Origin: Flavobacterium psychrotolerans
GTDB taxonomy: Bacteria > Bacteroidota > Bacteroidia > Flavobacteriales > Flavobacteriaceae
Length of the DNA: 64,000 bases
Direction of reading: 5' to 3'
NCBI RefSeq assembly: GCF_003097635.1
Contig: NZ_QCZI01000005.1
Coordinates: forward strand, 124,001-188,000
Part shown: in pieces, positions 17,616 through 26,967 of the stretch
Layout of the letters: each line of letters starts with the position of its first letter
Position numbering within the stretch: position 1 is the stretch's first letter
The notes under the pieces: generated by a model
What the model was told of the DNA's origin: nothing
What the model saw: only the letters and a program-made list of their open reading frames with translations
Database searches by the model: none
Made by a program: the position numbers and the translations under genes

Positions 17616-18503
17616 TTAGTCGATTGCTCTTTTTGTGATATCTCCAAAAGCATCAATTCTTCGATCTCTGAAGAAGGGCCAATTCTGACGCACATTTTCT
17701 TGTATCTCCAAGTCAACTTCGGCAATAAGAATTTCTTCTTTGTCGTGTGAGGCTTGCGCCAAAATTTCGCCTTGTGGTCCCGCAATAAACGAAGAACCCC
17801 AAAATTGAATTCCGGCTGTATCCGGTAAATACTGTTCTAATCCAATTCTGTTTGCAGCGGCAACATAAATGCCATTGGCCACCGCATGACCTTTCATGAC
17901 GTTCATCCATGCACCATGCTGGTTTTCGCCATACTCTTCTTTTTCTAGAGGATGCCAGCCAATTGCCGTTGGATAAAATAAGACTTCCGCACCTTGCAAA
18001 GCGGTTAGTCTCGCTGCCTCAGGATACCATTGATCCCAGCAAATTAAGGTTCCTATCTTTCCTTTTTGAGTAGGGAAGGCCTTGAATCCTAAATCACCCG
18101 GTGTGAAATAGAATTTCTCATAAAAATGTGGGTCGTCGGGAATGTGCATTTTGCGGTACAATCCCGCTTCCGAACCGTCGGCATCAATGATATAAGCGCT
18201 ATTATGATAAATTCCTGCCATTCTTTTTTCGAAGAAAGGAACAATAATAACCACTCCCAGTTCTTTCGACAAGGCGCTAAAAGCCGTAAACGAGGTACTA
18301 TAAAGTGGTTCTGCAAAGGCAAAATTAGCAACATCTTCACTTTGACAAAAATAATGGCTGCTGTATAATTCGGGTAGCGAAATAACCTCGGCACCTTGGC
18401 TGGCAGCATCCCGAACCCAACTTAAACATTTTTTCAGGTTGTTTTCGGCAACGTCATTTAGATTCAATTGAATGACGGCTATTTTATATGTACTCTTTGG
18501 CAT
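17616..18503 (-). CDS. aguB: N-carbamoylputrescine amidase
   Basis: This nitrilase-superfamily amidase releases putrescine, CO2 and ammonia from N-carbamoylputrescine. The Glu-Lys-Cys triad is visible in LPELYSSHYF (Glu), YRKMHIPDDP (Lys) and GTLICWDQWYPE (Cys). DDPHFYEKFYFTPGDLGF and IGWHPLEKEEYGE are characteristic of AguB. I chose the ATG at 18503 (295 residues, MPKSTYKIAVIQ) over an in-frame TTG 21 bases earlier. It is the first gene of the aguB-aguA unit. Confidence 0.93.
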   Translation of the reverse strand: MPKSTYKIAVIQLNLNDVAENNLKKCLSWVRDAASQGAEVISLPELYSSHYFCQSEDVANFAFAEPLYSTSFTAFSALSKELGVVIIVPFFEKRMAGIYHNSAYIIDADGSEAGLYRKMHIPDDPHFYEKFYFTPGDLGFKAFPTQKGKIGTLICWDQWYPEAARLTALQGAEVLFYPTAIGWHPLEKEEYGENQHGAWMNVMKGHAVANGIYVAAANRIGLEQYLPDTAGIQFWGSSFIAGPQGEILAQASHDKEEILIAEVDLEIQENVRQNWPFFRDRRIDAFGDITKRAID

Positions 18504-18618
18504 GGATAAAAATTTAGATTGCAAAAATAGTTATTTTTATAAAGAGAAGCGGTAAAGGAATTTGGAAAAAACAGGAAATAATGAAGTTTTTTATTGGATG
18601 AAATTCTAACAATCATAC

Positions 18619-19890
18619 TCAATTATCCGTAAATTGAAAGTAAATTAAAGTCATGGCGGCAACGCTCATAATAATTAGTGCTATAAACCCCAGTGCATTT
18701 GCTTTTCTATCATTGGTATAGATGCCCATCACTTTTTTGTTGTTGCAAATATGGAGAATAATGGCAATCAAAACTGGAGCGGTTAATCCGTAAAGAATGG
18801 CGGTATAAATCAACGCTTTAATAGGAGAGATCCCAATGTAATTCAACGATAATCCCAACAGAAGTGAAATTGCAATCACAATATAGAATGCTTTTGCCTC
18901 ATGAAATTTTTTGTCAAGTCCCTCTTCCCAACCAAAGGTTTCTGCAATGATGTAGGAAAGAGAACCGCTCAATACAGGAATGGCTAAAAGGCCTGTGCCA
19001 ATAACCCCAATGGCAAAGAGTAAATAGGCGGAATTACCTGCCAATGGTTTTAAGGCCAGAGCGGCCTGCTCAACGGTATCTATTTGGTGAATGCCTCCAT
19101 TATACAAAACGGTGCCCGTGGTAAGAATGATAAAATACATGACCAAACCTGAAAAAGACATACCGAAATCTACATCTTCTTCCATTTCGTAAATGACCTT
19201 TTTGTCCACCATGAGGTGTTTATTTTTGTGTTTCATTTCTTCGACTTCCATAGAGGCCTGCCAAAAGAAAAGATAAGGAGAAATGGTGGTGCCAAGAATT
19301 CCCACAAGAATACTAATATAATCCTTGTTGAATTTTATGGTTGGAATTACCGTAGCCTTAATAATCCGGATCCAATCTTGTGAGTACAAAAAAGGGACAA
19401 CCAGATACACTAAAAGTACGATACACAGATATTTTAGAATTGCCGCAATTTTTTGATAGGGCAAATAAACAATTAACAACAATAGAATTACCGTAAAAAA
19501 AACACTAAAAAAAGTAGCCTCAATTTTAGGGAACAGTAAATTTCCCACGGCACCCATTCCTGCAATATCGGCGCCAATATTCATCACAATAGCAGGAAAA
19601 CTAAACAACAGCATGAGATACAAAACAGGTTTTGGGTAATTTTTTTTGAGTGCTCCAGTTAAGCCTTGTGAAGTTACCAAACCAATTTTAGCACACATTT
19701 GCTGAATGGAGGCCATCAGCGGAAAAGCGATAAGCGCTGTCCATAACGTTGAAAGCCCGTAAGCTGCACCCGCCTGCGAATAGGTTGCAATACCGGAAGG
19801 GTCATCGTCACTCGCACCAGTTATAAGCCCAGGACCCAGTAATTTCCAGAAATGAAGAAGCTTTTTTGAAATTGGTATTCTGGTATTCAT
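18619..19890 (-). CDS. NRAMP-related divalent metal transporter (divergent site)
   Basis: This 423-residue membrane protein with about 11 helices belongs to the NRAMP/SLC11 family. The N-terminus GPGLITGASDDDPSGIATYSQAG is aligned with TM1, where the classical DPGN motif is DPSG here (Asp30-Gly33). In TM6 the classical MPH becomes SPY (Ser204-Tyr206). The methionine that favours transition metals is therefore missing, as in NRAMP-related proteins reported to carry magnesium. Substrate assignment as Mn/Fe is unsafe. It is a monocistronic gene, followed convergently or in tandem only after long gaps. Confidence 0.85.
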   Translation of the reverse strand: MNTRIPISKKLLHFWKLLGPGLITGASDDDPSGIATYSQAGAAYGLSTLWTALIAFPLMASIQQMCAKIGLVTSQGLTGALKKNYPKPVLYLMLLFSFPAIVMNIGADIAGMGAVGNLLFPKIEATFFSVFFTVILLLLIVYLPYQKIAAILKYLCIVLLVYLVVPFLYSQDWIRIIKATVIPTIKFNKDYISILVGILGTTISPYLFFWQASMEVEEMKHKNKHLMVDKKVIYEMEEDVDFGMSFSGLVMYFIILTTGTVLYNGGIHQIDTVEQAALALKPLAGNSAYLLFAIGVIGTGLLAIPVLSGSLSYIIAETFGWEEGLDKKFHEAKAFYIVIAISLLLGLSLNYIGISPIKALIYTAILYGLTAPVLIAIILHICNNKKVMGIYTNDRKANALGFIALIIMSVAAMTLIYFQFTDN

Positions 19891-20041
19891 TTTATAGTGG
19901 ATGTTGAATTAATTACAACTGTATACCTAAAAATACATCAATTGAATTATTTTTAAGATTCTGAATAGAAATATTGCAATAAAAGTACGGAAAAAACTTA
20001 AATTTTTACTGTTTCAGGGCTTGTTTTTTCCCTGAAACATC

Positions 20042-21724
20042 TTATGTTTTATATACGGGCAATTCATTAAAATCCTCCGCCAGTTTTTCTTCCAATAGAA
20101 AATCTTTTATGGCCATCAGCATAGCTTTATTGGAAGTAAAAAGTTCTCGGTTAAAATTAATAATTGTAGTGATGTCTATATCTTCAATAGGAGCATGTTG
20201 TGCCTCAATGTAAAAACCATTTAGAGCTGAACTATAGTTATTTTGGATGGAATCAAAGATTTGTCGAAGCACTTCAAAACGTGTTTTTTCATCATGAAAG
20301 AGGAGTGTGTTGAATTGATGGTATAGCTTTTCTGTTTCTTTTTTATGGTGTATAAAAAAATTGTATTTAATGTTTTTTGATGATTGTTTGAGGTTGATGA
20401 TGTTGGTTCCAATGTCCTTCATGCTTTTAACGGAGTGCATGGAACTGCGAACGGCAGAAATCAATTGGTTGAGTTCAGAATTTTGCTCGCCCTCTAATTT
20501 TACCCGAAACGCTAAATAAAATGCTTGTAATTCGCCTTGCAATTGTTTGAGAAATTCATATTTTTCCTCTGGAATTTTTGAATGGAAATTTCTTTTCTCA
20601 TTAATTTTTCTGAAATCGGAATGTTCCTGAAATGATTTGGTTTTAATGCCAAATAGTTCCAGATTAAAATACATGGAATTGTGGATAAAATATTCCGTTT
20701 CCCTTCGGAATAAATCCAAAGCCGTCTCAGGTTCGGCAATTGTGGCATGCCCTATAAAAGCTGCAGCTGAAGCATCGGTATCCTTAAAAAATCGTTCCAG
20801 AAATTTAGCAAACCGCTCCAAAAAAGGAAGAAAAAGTACAATGGACATAAAATTAATCAGACTTGAAAAAGCAACCAAGCTAATGAGCGGATCCCTAATG
20901 CTTAAAATATCGGTAATCAGTACCAAAATGGGTTTTAGCATCATGAAAACAATTGCCGTAAGCAAGAGATTGAAAAGGAGATTCCCAAGAGCCACCCGCT
21001 TTTTTGAAGCATTGCCACCAATGGCTCCCACAACTATTTTAATTGTGGTACCCGTTTCTGAACCAAGGACAATAACCGCAGCCATAGGAAAACCAATCAC
21101 TCCGGCGTGAAGTGCACTCAACGTAAGAGCCATAGTAACAGAACTTGATTGAATAATTAGGGTAATAATAAATCCAATGAGCAAAAAAATAATCTGTGGC
21201 ATGTATGCATATTCTGAAAAATCAAAGTTCTTAACCTGTGCTTCCATCGCTGCTTTCATAAAGGAAATGCTAATGAACAATAGACCAAATCCGAAAAGAA
21301 AATAGGAGCTATATTTAGCTATTTTTCGATTCCGGAACAATATTAACAATACCCCCCCAATACATAAAGCGGGGTAGGCAACTATCTCTAAATTCAATTT
21401 AAAACCAAGTGTCGCAACTAACCAGCTTGCGAGTGTGGTTCCCAGATTTGCTCCCAGAATAATTGCCAAAGCATTCTTCATGGTAAATACTCCCGCACCT
21501 ACAAAAGCCAAAACCATCAACGAAACCATAGAGCTACTCTGAAGAATGCCCGTTACCAATGTACCACTCGCCACAGCGGCGATTTTGTTTTTTGTGCTGC
21601 GTTGCAAAAAGAGTTTGAAATTCCTCCCCGAAAGATTTTTTAATGACTCTTCGAGCAAGTACATGGAATAAAGGAATAAACCTATACCAGCAGCCAATTT
21701 CAGGATTGAATTAAGAATTTCCAT
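20042..21724 (-). CDS. Na+/phosphate symporter (NptA/PNaS family) with PhoU-like tail
   Basis: This 560-residue protein has two halves of membrane segments with the QSSS-type signatures of the PNaS family (TGILQSSSMVSLMVLAFVGAG and LIIQSSSVTMALTLSALHAG). Intervening motifs are AIILGANLGTTLASW and VIVLGSETGTTIKIV. From about residue 340 it is soluble and helical and resembles a PhoU domain. It would import phosphate with sodium. Nothing around it links it to the pho regulon, though polyphosphate genes lie 6 kb away. Confidence 0.88.
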   Translation of the reverse strand: MEILNSILKLAAGIGLFLYSMYLLEESLKNLSGRNFKLFLQRSTKNKIAAVASGTLVTGILQSSSMVSLMVLAFVGAGVFTMKNALAIILGANLGTTLASWLVATLGFKLNLEIVAYPALCIGGVLLILFRNRKIAKYSSYFLFGFGLLFISISFMKAAMEAQVKNFDFSEYAYMPQIIFLLIGFIITLIIQSSSVTMALTLSALHAGVIGFPMAAVIVLGSETGTTIKIVVGAIGGNASKKRVALGNLLFNLLLTAIVFMMLKPILVLITDILSIRDPLISLVAFSSLINFMSIVLFLPFLERFAKFLERFFKDTDASAAAFIGHATIAEPETALDLFRRETEYFIHNSMYFNLELFGIKTKSFQEHSDFRKINEKRNFHSKIPEEKYEFLKQLQGELQAFYLAFRVKLEGEQNSELNQLISAVRSSMHSVKSMKDIGTNIINLKQSSKNIKYNFFIHHKKETEKLYHQFNTLLFHDEKTRFEVLRQIFDSIQNNYSSALNGFYIEAQHAPIEDIDITTIINFNRELFTSNKAMLMAIKDFLLEEKLAEDFNELPVYKT

Positions 21725-21891
21725 AAGCCATAAATTCTATTAAAGTTAATGATAAAATCGTCCAATATCAAATTTTAAAATTTCGTCACTATGGCTTACG
21801 AGCTTGAATATCCCTAAAAGAAATAGGGCCTAACCCTAATTAAAAAGTTAAACCCTATTCTTTTGAAATAAATTTTTGGAATTACATTTTC

Positions 21892-22620
21892 TTATTCTTT
21901 ATTTACGCTTCCACCAGAACTGGATTTTTTATTTATGTTTTTTGCGAGATTATGGTAATTTACGTTTGCACCACTAGAGGCTTCTGCATTTAAGCTTACT
22001 AAAGGGTAAACATCAATCGAACTTCCGCTGGAGGCATTGGCGATAATATCATTCGAGAGTAATTTTTCAGCATCAATGGTACTACCGCTTGAGGAAGATA
22101 TTTCCAGGTTAATCGCTTTCCCATCTAGGGTTATTTGGCTTCCGCTTGACGATTCACAAGATGCTTTTTCAGCTTCTATTGTAATTTTAACGGATGCACC
22201 ACTACTTGATTTTATGGAAATATTTTCGCTTTTAAGGGTGTTTCTTGAACTTAAATTTGCTGCGCTGCTCACTTCAACTGATTCAATTACAGGTATTTTT
22301 ACGATTACCTTTTTGGATTTCACATTGATATAATTTTTGTAATCTGAAGTAATAATTAAAACCCCATTCTTTACTTTAGTAAGGATGTGTTTTTGCAAAT
22401 TATCATCTGCAACAACCATCACTTCCAATTTATCGGATTGTTCCAGTACAACATCGAGTCCGTTTTCTACTTCAATACTTTTAAAAGTCCCTTCGATTAA
22501 TCTGTTTTCAGAAGTTACATTTCCACTTCCTTTTATGCCCTGAAATTGGCAAGAGGCGAAAAGTAACCCCATCGCGGTCATAACCACGATTTTAGTTAGT
22601 AGAATAAAAAATTTTAACAT
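21892..22620 (-). CDS. Head GIN domain (DUF2807) lipoprotein
   Basis: This 242-residue protein has an N-terminal lipobox (GLLFASCQF), so it is a likely lipoprotein. It is followed by a right-handed beta-helix of the DUF2807 'putative auto-transporter adhesin, head GIN' type. The tract is marked by repeated SSSGASVKI, SSSGSQITL, SSSGSTIDA and SSGSSIDVY turns, one about every 18-20 residues. It is the last gene of the DUF4870-PadR-PspC-head GIN unit, separated from the PspC gene by 2 bases. It probably acts in the envelope; the precise role is unknown. Confidence 0.88.
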   Translation of the reverse strand: MLKFFILLTKIVVMTAMGLLFASCQFQGIKGSGNVTSENRLIEGTFKSIEVENGLDVVLEQSDKLEVMVVADDNLQKHILTKVKNGVLIITSDYKNYINVKSKKVIVKIPVIESVEVSSAANLSSRNTLKSENISIKSSSGASVKITIEAEKASCESSSGSQITLDGKAINLEISSSSGSTIDAEKLLSNDIIANASSGSSIDVYPLVSLNAEASSGANVNYHNLAKNINKKSSSGGSVNKE

Positions 22621-22622
22621 GG

Positions 22623-24326
22623 CTACTTTGTTTTAATTAGAATTCCGTTTTTGTCAATTTTTATGGTACTTGTTTTATTTTCTTTATTTATGATGTCTTT
22701 TCCATTAATTTTCAATTCAATATCATTTATAGTATCATTTTCAATATCATTCCACTCATTTTCTTCTGGAGGGCAATTCAAACATTTTACTTGTGAACTT
22801 TCCGCTTTATAGACATAATTGTCTGAAGTGAAATGTAAATTAAAGAAGGAATCATCAGAATCATCATAGTCTTGAACACTACTGTCTGGTTTTAAAAGGG
22901 TTCCTTCCGGTACGTACAAAAAGAGTTCTACTTCTTGGTCTCGGTATTTATTTTTAAAATCGGTCAATAAATAATTATCCAAAATCAATTGATTCCCAAT
23001 AATTTTATAGCCATATCTAATTTTTTCAGCCGTTTTTCTTGCTTCCGCCAATGATTTTCCTTTGGCTTCTTTTTCAATTTGAAGGTAAGGCAGTTTTTCA
23101 TCGGTTTTCAAAATGTGAATGCTTACTTTATTTGAATAAATCACGTGAACATTTGAAGAATCCCGGGTTATCATAAAGTTATTGTGCTCGTTGACATCCT
23201 TGGCAAAAAAATCATTGTGCGTGAATTTGATGAAAAGTGTATCTTTATCTTTCAATTGAATGGTTTCCTTTTTAACGATTCTTCCATTAGCAGCAAATTC
23301 TGTCGCTTGTTTAATGCCAATACTGATTAAAATCCCAATCGCAATGAGCCAAAGTGCCAATAAGGTGTATTTTGCAATATTCCCAATCGATTTGATGCTT
23401 GGAGACAATAATTTGAATCCCAAAAGTAACAAGAAAAAGAACGGAATTCCAATGGCTAAAAACATCAATACTCCAAAAGCCCAAATAGGATAATCTGAAA
23501 AATTACCAGCATTCACGAAGTCTTGCCAAGGAAAATCGATAAAAGCGGTAGAGCCTAGAGTAAACACTCCAATAAACAAAATAACTAGTGTTACCAAACT
23601 TGTCATTATCAAAATCACGCCTAGAATTTTTGCAAAAATTTTGAAAATACTTGCAAATACGTCGCCGATTTCTCCTATAAATTTTCCGAAACCAGTTTTA
23701 ACTTGGTTTCCCATTTTGTCATAATTAGCATTTTTGAATTTTTCTGAAACAGTCTCAAACTCTTCTCTAACTTTTTTCTCAATATTAGAAATGGTTATTG
23801 GCTCACCTGTCATTTCCAGTTTTTCAGACGTGGTAACAGCCTCCGGCATTACAATCCATAGAATTATATAAGCAATAATTCCAAAACTAGTCGATGCTAA
23901 TACCAAGAATAAAATTTTAATCCAAACAGAATCAATTCCAAAATAGTGACCTAAACCCGTACAAACTCCTGCGATTGAACCTTTTTCTTTATCTCGATAT
24001 AATTTTTTATGAACTCTATTTGTATCATTGAAATTATTTTTTTGAGATTCGTCCCCATCAGAATCAATTCTATAATCTTCTGGTTGACCCATTACGGCAA
24101 TAATTTCGTCTAGTTCTTTCAAATTAATAACCTGTTTGTCGCTAGTGTGTTTTTCGGTTATCAATTCGGCAATGCGCAATTCAATGTCTTTAATGATTTC
24201 ATCTTGACCATTTGAGTTGGATAAGGAACGCTTTATGGCATCAAAATAACGAGATAGTTTTTGGTAAGCATCTTCGTCAATGTGAAAGAACATTCCGCCT
24301 AAATTTATGTTTACAGTTTTGTTCAT
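22623..24326 (-). CDS. PspC-domain membrane protein
   Basis: This 567-residue protein starts with a conserved cytosolic segment (MNKTVNINLGGMFFHIDEDAYQKL, about 1-95). A PspC domain follows (about 110-165: LYRDKEKGSIAGVCTGLGHYFGID...AYIILWIVMPE). Three further membrane helices (about 220-340) and a C-terminal soluble region (DUF2807-like or Bacteroidota-specific) of about 220 residues complete it. PspC proteins sense or protect the envelope in the phage-shock response. The PadR-type regulator gene ends 5 bases upstream. Confidence 0.9.
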   Translation of the reverse strand: MNKTVNINLGGMFFHIDEDAYQKLSRYFDAIKRSLSNSNGQDEIIKDIELRIAELITEKHTSDKQVINLKELDEIIAVMGQPEDYRIDSDGDESQKNNFNDTNRVHKKLYRDKEKGSIAGVCTGLGHYFGIDSVWIKILFLVLASTSFGIIAYIILWIVMPEAVTTSEKLEMTGEPITISNIEKKVREEFETVSEKFKNANYDKMGNQVKTGFGKFIGEIGDVFASIFKIFAKILGVILIMTSLVTLVILFIGVFTLGSTAFIDFPWQDFVNAGNFSDYPIWAFGVLMFLAIGIPFFFLLLLGFKLLSPSIKSIGNIAKYTLLALWLIAIGILISIGIKQATEFAANGRIVKKETIQLKDKDTLFIKFTHNDFFAKDVNEHNNFMITRDSSNVHVIYSNKVSIHILKTDEKLPYLQIEKEAKGKSLAEARKTAEKIRYGYKIIGNQLILDNYLLTDFKNKYRDQEVELFLYVPEGTLLKPDSSVQDYDDSDDSFFNLHFTSDNYVYKAESSQVKCLNCPPEENEWNDIENDTINDIELKINGKDIINKENKTSTIKIDKNGILIKTK

Positions 24327-24331
24327 GACTA

Positions 24332-24661
24332 TTATTTTTGGTTTGTGATTATATTTACTGCATCAGACAATTCAGTCCAAGTGCTATTTAATTCATTTAA
24401 AAAAGTTTGTCCTATTTCGGTCAGTCCATAATATTTTCTTGGTGGTCCCGAGGTAGATTCTTCCCAACGGTAATTGAGCAATCCGTCATTTTTTAATCTT
24501 GTTAGTAGCGGATAAATGGTTCCTTCCACCACAAGTAATTTTGCGTTTTTCAAAGTGTCAAGTATCTCGGATGTGTAGGCATCTTTTTCCTTTAATACAG
24601 ATAAGATACAAAATTCGAGAACACCTTTTCGCATCTGGGCTTTTGTGTTTTCAATGTTCAT
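24332..24661 (-). CDS. PadR-family transcriptional regulator
   Basis: This 109-residue winged-helix protein shows the PadR signature: RKGVLEFCILSVLKEKDAYTSEILDTL, then VVEGTIYPLLTRLKNDGLLNYRWEES, and SGPPRKYYGLTEIGQTFL. A short C-terminal helix provides dimerisation. It is in the middle of the operon with DUF4870 upstream and PspC downstream. It most likely represses this operon in response to an envelope or small-molecule signal. An inverted repeat ATGTTAA-N7-TTAACAT upstream of the operon (25298-25318) is a candidate operator. Confidence 0.93.
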   Translation of the reverse strand: MNIENTKAQMRKGVLEFCILSVLKEKDAYTSEILDTLKNAKLLVVEGTIYPLLTRLKNDGLLNYRWEESTSGPPRKYYGLTEIGQTFLNELNSTWTELSDAVNIITNQK

Positions 24662-24710
24662 GATTCATTTTTGATTTTTTTGTTAAACTATTCATTTTTT
24701 GATTGATGAT

Positions 24711-25166
24711 TTATTTTAAAAACGGAATTGTAAATGGATATTTATATATTTCTCCGTTTGATGCTTTTACAGATGCCAATAGGATTAAGAAAAACTCGGC
24801 AATTTTTATAGCAAGCAAAAGGACTACTGCAATTATGGCAACAATTACAATTCCGTTGATGTGCTCTATATTGAAATTTTTAATGGGAAACGCATCATTA
24901 TTAGAAATTTCAATAATGGAAATGTTTTTCAAAACCGTTACAATAAATATTGGAATTGCGATTAATCCTAATGCTAAAGAATACATAAACAAACTCAACT
25001 GAAAATTCAAAACTTGTTTTCCTTGAGCGTCAAGATTTTCGGATTTGTCCTTAGTCGAACTCCAAATAAGTAAGGGAAATATAAAATTCCCAAACGGAAT
25101 AAAATATTGAGACAATGCACTTAAGTGAATCAATGTTGCTGTATTATTATTGCTATTTGTTTTCAT
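24711..25166 (-). CDS. DUF4870-domain membrane protein
   Basis: This is a 151-residue protein of the DUF4870/Tic20-like type. It has the opening LIHLSALSQYFIPFGNFIFPLLIWSSTK and KVLNFQLSLFMYSL ('QgkqvLNFQls'), and about four membrane helices. Proteins of this type often stand beside PspC/PadR genes in Bacteroidota. It is the first gene of the operon here. Confidence 0.85.
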   Translation of the reverse strand: MKTNSNNNTATLIHLSALSQYFIPFGNFIFPLLIWSSTKDKSENLDAQGKQVLNFQLSLFMYSLALGLIAIPIFIVTVLKNISIIEISNNDAFPIKNFNIEHINGIVIVAIIAVVLLLAIKIAEFFLILLASVKASNGEIYKYPFTIPFLK

Positions 25167-25252
25167 ATTTGTAAAATATATTTGTTAAGTGTAAATTATA
25201 TTTTGAAATCATGTTGACACACTGTTTTAAAATCATATAGTAATTTCTTATG

Positions 25253-25260
25253 CAAATATA
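25253..25260 (-). promoter_or_regulatory. Putative -7 promoter element of DUF4870-PadR operon
   Basis: On the minus strand this reads TATATTTG (fits TAnnTTTG), 86 bases upstream of the DUF4870 start. A palindromic operator candidate lies 38 bases further upstream. Confidence 0.4.
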
Positions 25261-25297
25261 TATCTAAAAGACAGTATCTTGTTTCGCATAGTAGTGT

Positions 25298-25318
25298 ATG
25301 TTAACAAAAAATTAACAT
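25298..25318. promoter_or_regulatory. Candidate PadR operator (ATGTTAA-N7-TTAACAT)
   Basis: A perfect 7-base inverted repeat with a 7-base A-rich centre sits in the 290-base divergent gap. PadR regulators often bind palindromes that start ATGT and end ACAT, which this does. Its link to the regulator encoded at 24332-24661 is inference. Confidence 0.4.
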
Positions 25319-25456
25319 CTATGAAAAATTAAAAAAAAACATTATAACTTGTACTTCTAGTATTTATAAGGTATTGGAATGTATTATAGAAAGAAATAAC
25401 AGATTGTTAAATGCTACCCTAAAAAAATACATTACATTTCGGAAAATATAAAAGCA

Positions 25457-25909
25457 ATGAATTCTACAGTTCGGAAAATCAATATTTTTCTATTATTCAA
25501 ATTGCCTTCGGCTTTTTTTTGTGGTGTAAGAGTAAAAAATATAAATGAAATGCAATGTACCGTTTCCGTCAAGCACCGATGGATCAATCAAAATCCGTTC
25601 AATTCCATTTATTTTGCAGTGCAGGCAATGGCTGCAGAGCTTTCTACAGGCGCCATGGTCATGAATCAAGTGGCGAAAAGTGGAAAATCCATATCTATGT
25701 TAGTAGCAAATAACAAAAGTAACTTTTCAAAAAAAGCGACTGGTCGGATTGATTTTATTTGCAAAGATGGGCATTTGATTGAAAATGCCATCCGTCAAAC
25801 CCTAGCTACTGGCGAAGGACAAACCTTCTGGATGAAATCTATTGGAATTAACGAAAAAGGGGAACAGGTTTCTGAAATGGATTTCGAATGGAGTGTAAGG
25901 GCAAAATAA
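25457..25909 (+). CDS. DUF4442 / hotdog thioesterase-like protein
   Basis: This 150-residue protein of the DUF4442 hotdog type includes CTVSVKHRWINQNPFNSIYFAVQAMAAELSTGAMVM, the helix of the hotdog fold, followed by strands with SMLVANNKSNFSKKATGRIDFIC. It probably acts on an acyl-CoA or acyl-ACP thioester; the substrate is unknown. It is divergent from the PadR operon and precedes a TIGR01777 oxidoreductase gene by about 80 bases. Confidence 0.8.
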   Translation: MNSTVRKINIFLLFKLPSAFFCGVRVKNINEMQCTVSVKHRWINQNPFNSIYFAVQAMAAELSTGAMVMNQVAKSGKSISMLVANNKSNFSKKATGRIDFICKDGHLIENAIRQTLATGEGQTFWMKSIGINEKGEQVSEMDFEWSVRAK

Positions 25910-25990
25910 TTTTTTGAGAAGTACACAATCGTTAATTCGAACCTAATATTGTACTGATATCAAATATAGATAATTAACTTTGAAATAAAA

Positions 25991-26896
25991 ATGAGAATTC
26001 TAATTACTGGAGCAACGGGACTTATCGGTACCGAAATTGTTTCCCTGTTATTGCAAAATGGGGTTAGCGTTCATTATCTTACCACCTCTAAAAGAAAAAT
26101 TGAAAACCAACTTAATTACAAAGGTTTTTTTTGGAATCCAGAGCAAGGAATCATAGATGAAAATTGTTTGATGGGAGTGGATGCAATCATTCATTTAGCG
26201 GGAGCATCCATCTCAAGAAGATGGACAAAAGCATACAAACAAGAAATCATAGAAAGTAGAATATTTTCTTCAAATGCACTTTTCAAAGCCCTAAAAGAGA
26301 ATCCCAACCAAGTCAAACAAATTGTGTCAGCTTCAGGAACAGCAATTTACCCGAATAGTTCCACCGAAATTTATACCGAAGAATCAAAAGCTATTGAGAA
26401 TGATTTTCTAGGAAATGTAGTTCTTAAATGGGAAGAAAGTGTCGATAAGTTCCAACTACTGAATATTAAAGTCTGTAAATTGAGAACCGGAATTGTTTTA
26501 TCTAATAAAGGCGGCGCCTTAGTAGAAATGATTAAGCCCATAAAATTAGGACTTGGCTCGCCATTTGGCGATGGAAAACAAATGCAGTCTTGGATTCATT
26601 TACACGATTTAGCTGCCATGTACTTTTTTGCCATACAAAACTCTTGGGAAGGTATTTATAATGCCGTGGCTCCAAATCCTGTAACAAATGAAATGCTCAC
26701 TAAGACAATCGCTAACTTACTAAACAAACCATTATTTATGCCTAATATGCCAGAATTTGTAATGAGTCTATTGTTAGGGGAAATGCACGAACTTTTGTTT
26801 ACCGATAAAAACATAAGTGCCCAAAAAGCCCTTGGTACCGGATTCACGTTTCAATATCCCAGAGTAGAAAATGCTTTAGAAAACATATTAGTATGA
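25991..26896 (+). CDS. TIGR01777-family NAD(P)-dependent epimerase/dehydratase
   Basis: This 301-residue extended-SDR protein begins with ILITGATGLIGTEIVSLLL (GxxGxxG nucleotide-binding loop). The family features GADAIIHLAGASISRRWT-like and SASGTAIYP segments follow, along with LRTGIVLSNKGGALVEMIKPIKLGLGSPFGDGKQ and SWIHLHDLA. This is the YfcH/TIGR01777 type, sometimes linked to cell division inhibition (SulA homologue annotation), but the reaction is not known. A hairpin terminator follows at 26949-26967. Confidence 0.9.
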   Translation: MRILITGATGLIGTEIVSLLLQNGVSVHYLTTSKRKIENQLNYKGFFWNPEQGIIDENCLMGVDAIIHLAGASISRRWTKAYKQEIIESRIFSSNALFKALKENPNQVKQIVSASGTAIYPNSSTEIYTEESKAIENDFLGNVVLKWEESVDKFQLLNIKVCKLRTGIVLSNKGGALVEMIKPIKLGLGSPFGDGKQMQSWIHLHDLAAMYFFAIQNSWEGIYNAVAPNPVTNEMLTKTIANLLNKPLFMPNMPEFVMSLLLGEMHELLFTDKNISAQKALGTGFTFQYPRVENALENILV

Positions 26897-26948
26897 AAGT
26901 AGTGATGTTTTTTATTTACTGCATTAATCGCTAAAATGATCCTCAGTT

Positions 26949-26967
26949 AAAAAGGCAAAGCCTTTTT
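26949..26967 (+). terminator. Rho-independent-type terminator after TIGR01777 gene
   Basis: AAAAAGGC (26949-26956), loop AAA, GCCTTTTT (26960-26967): an 8-bp stem ending in a T-run, 52 bases after the stop. Confidence 0.7.
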
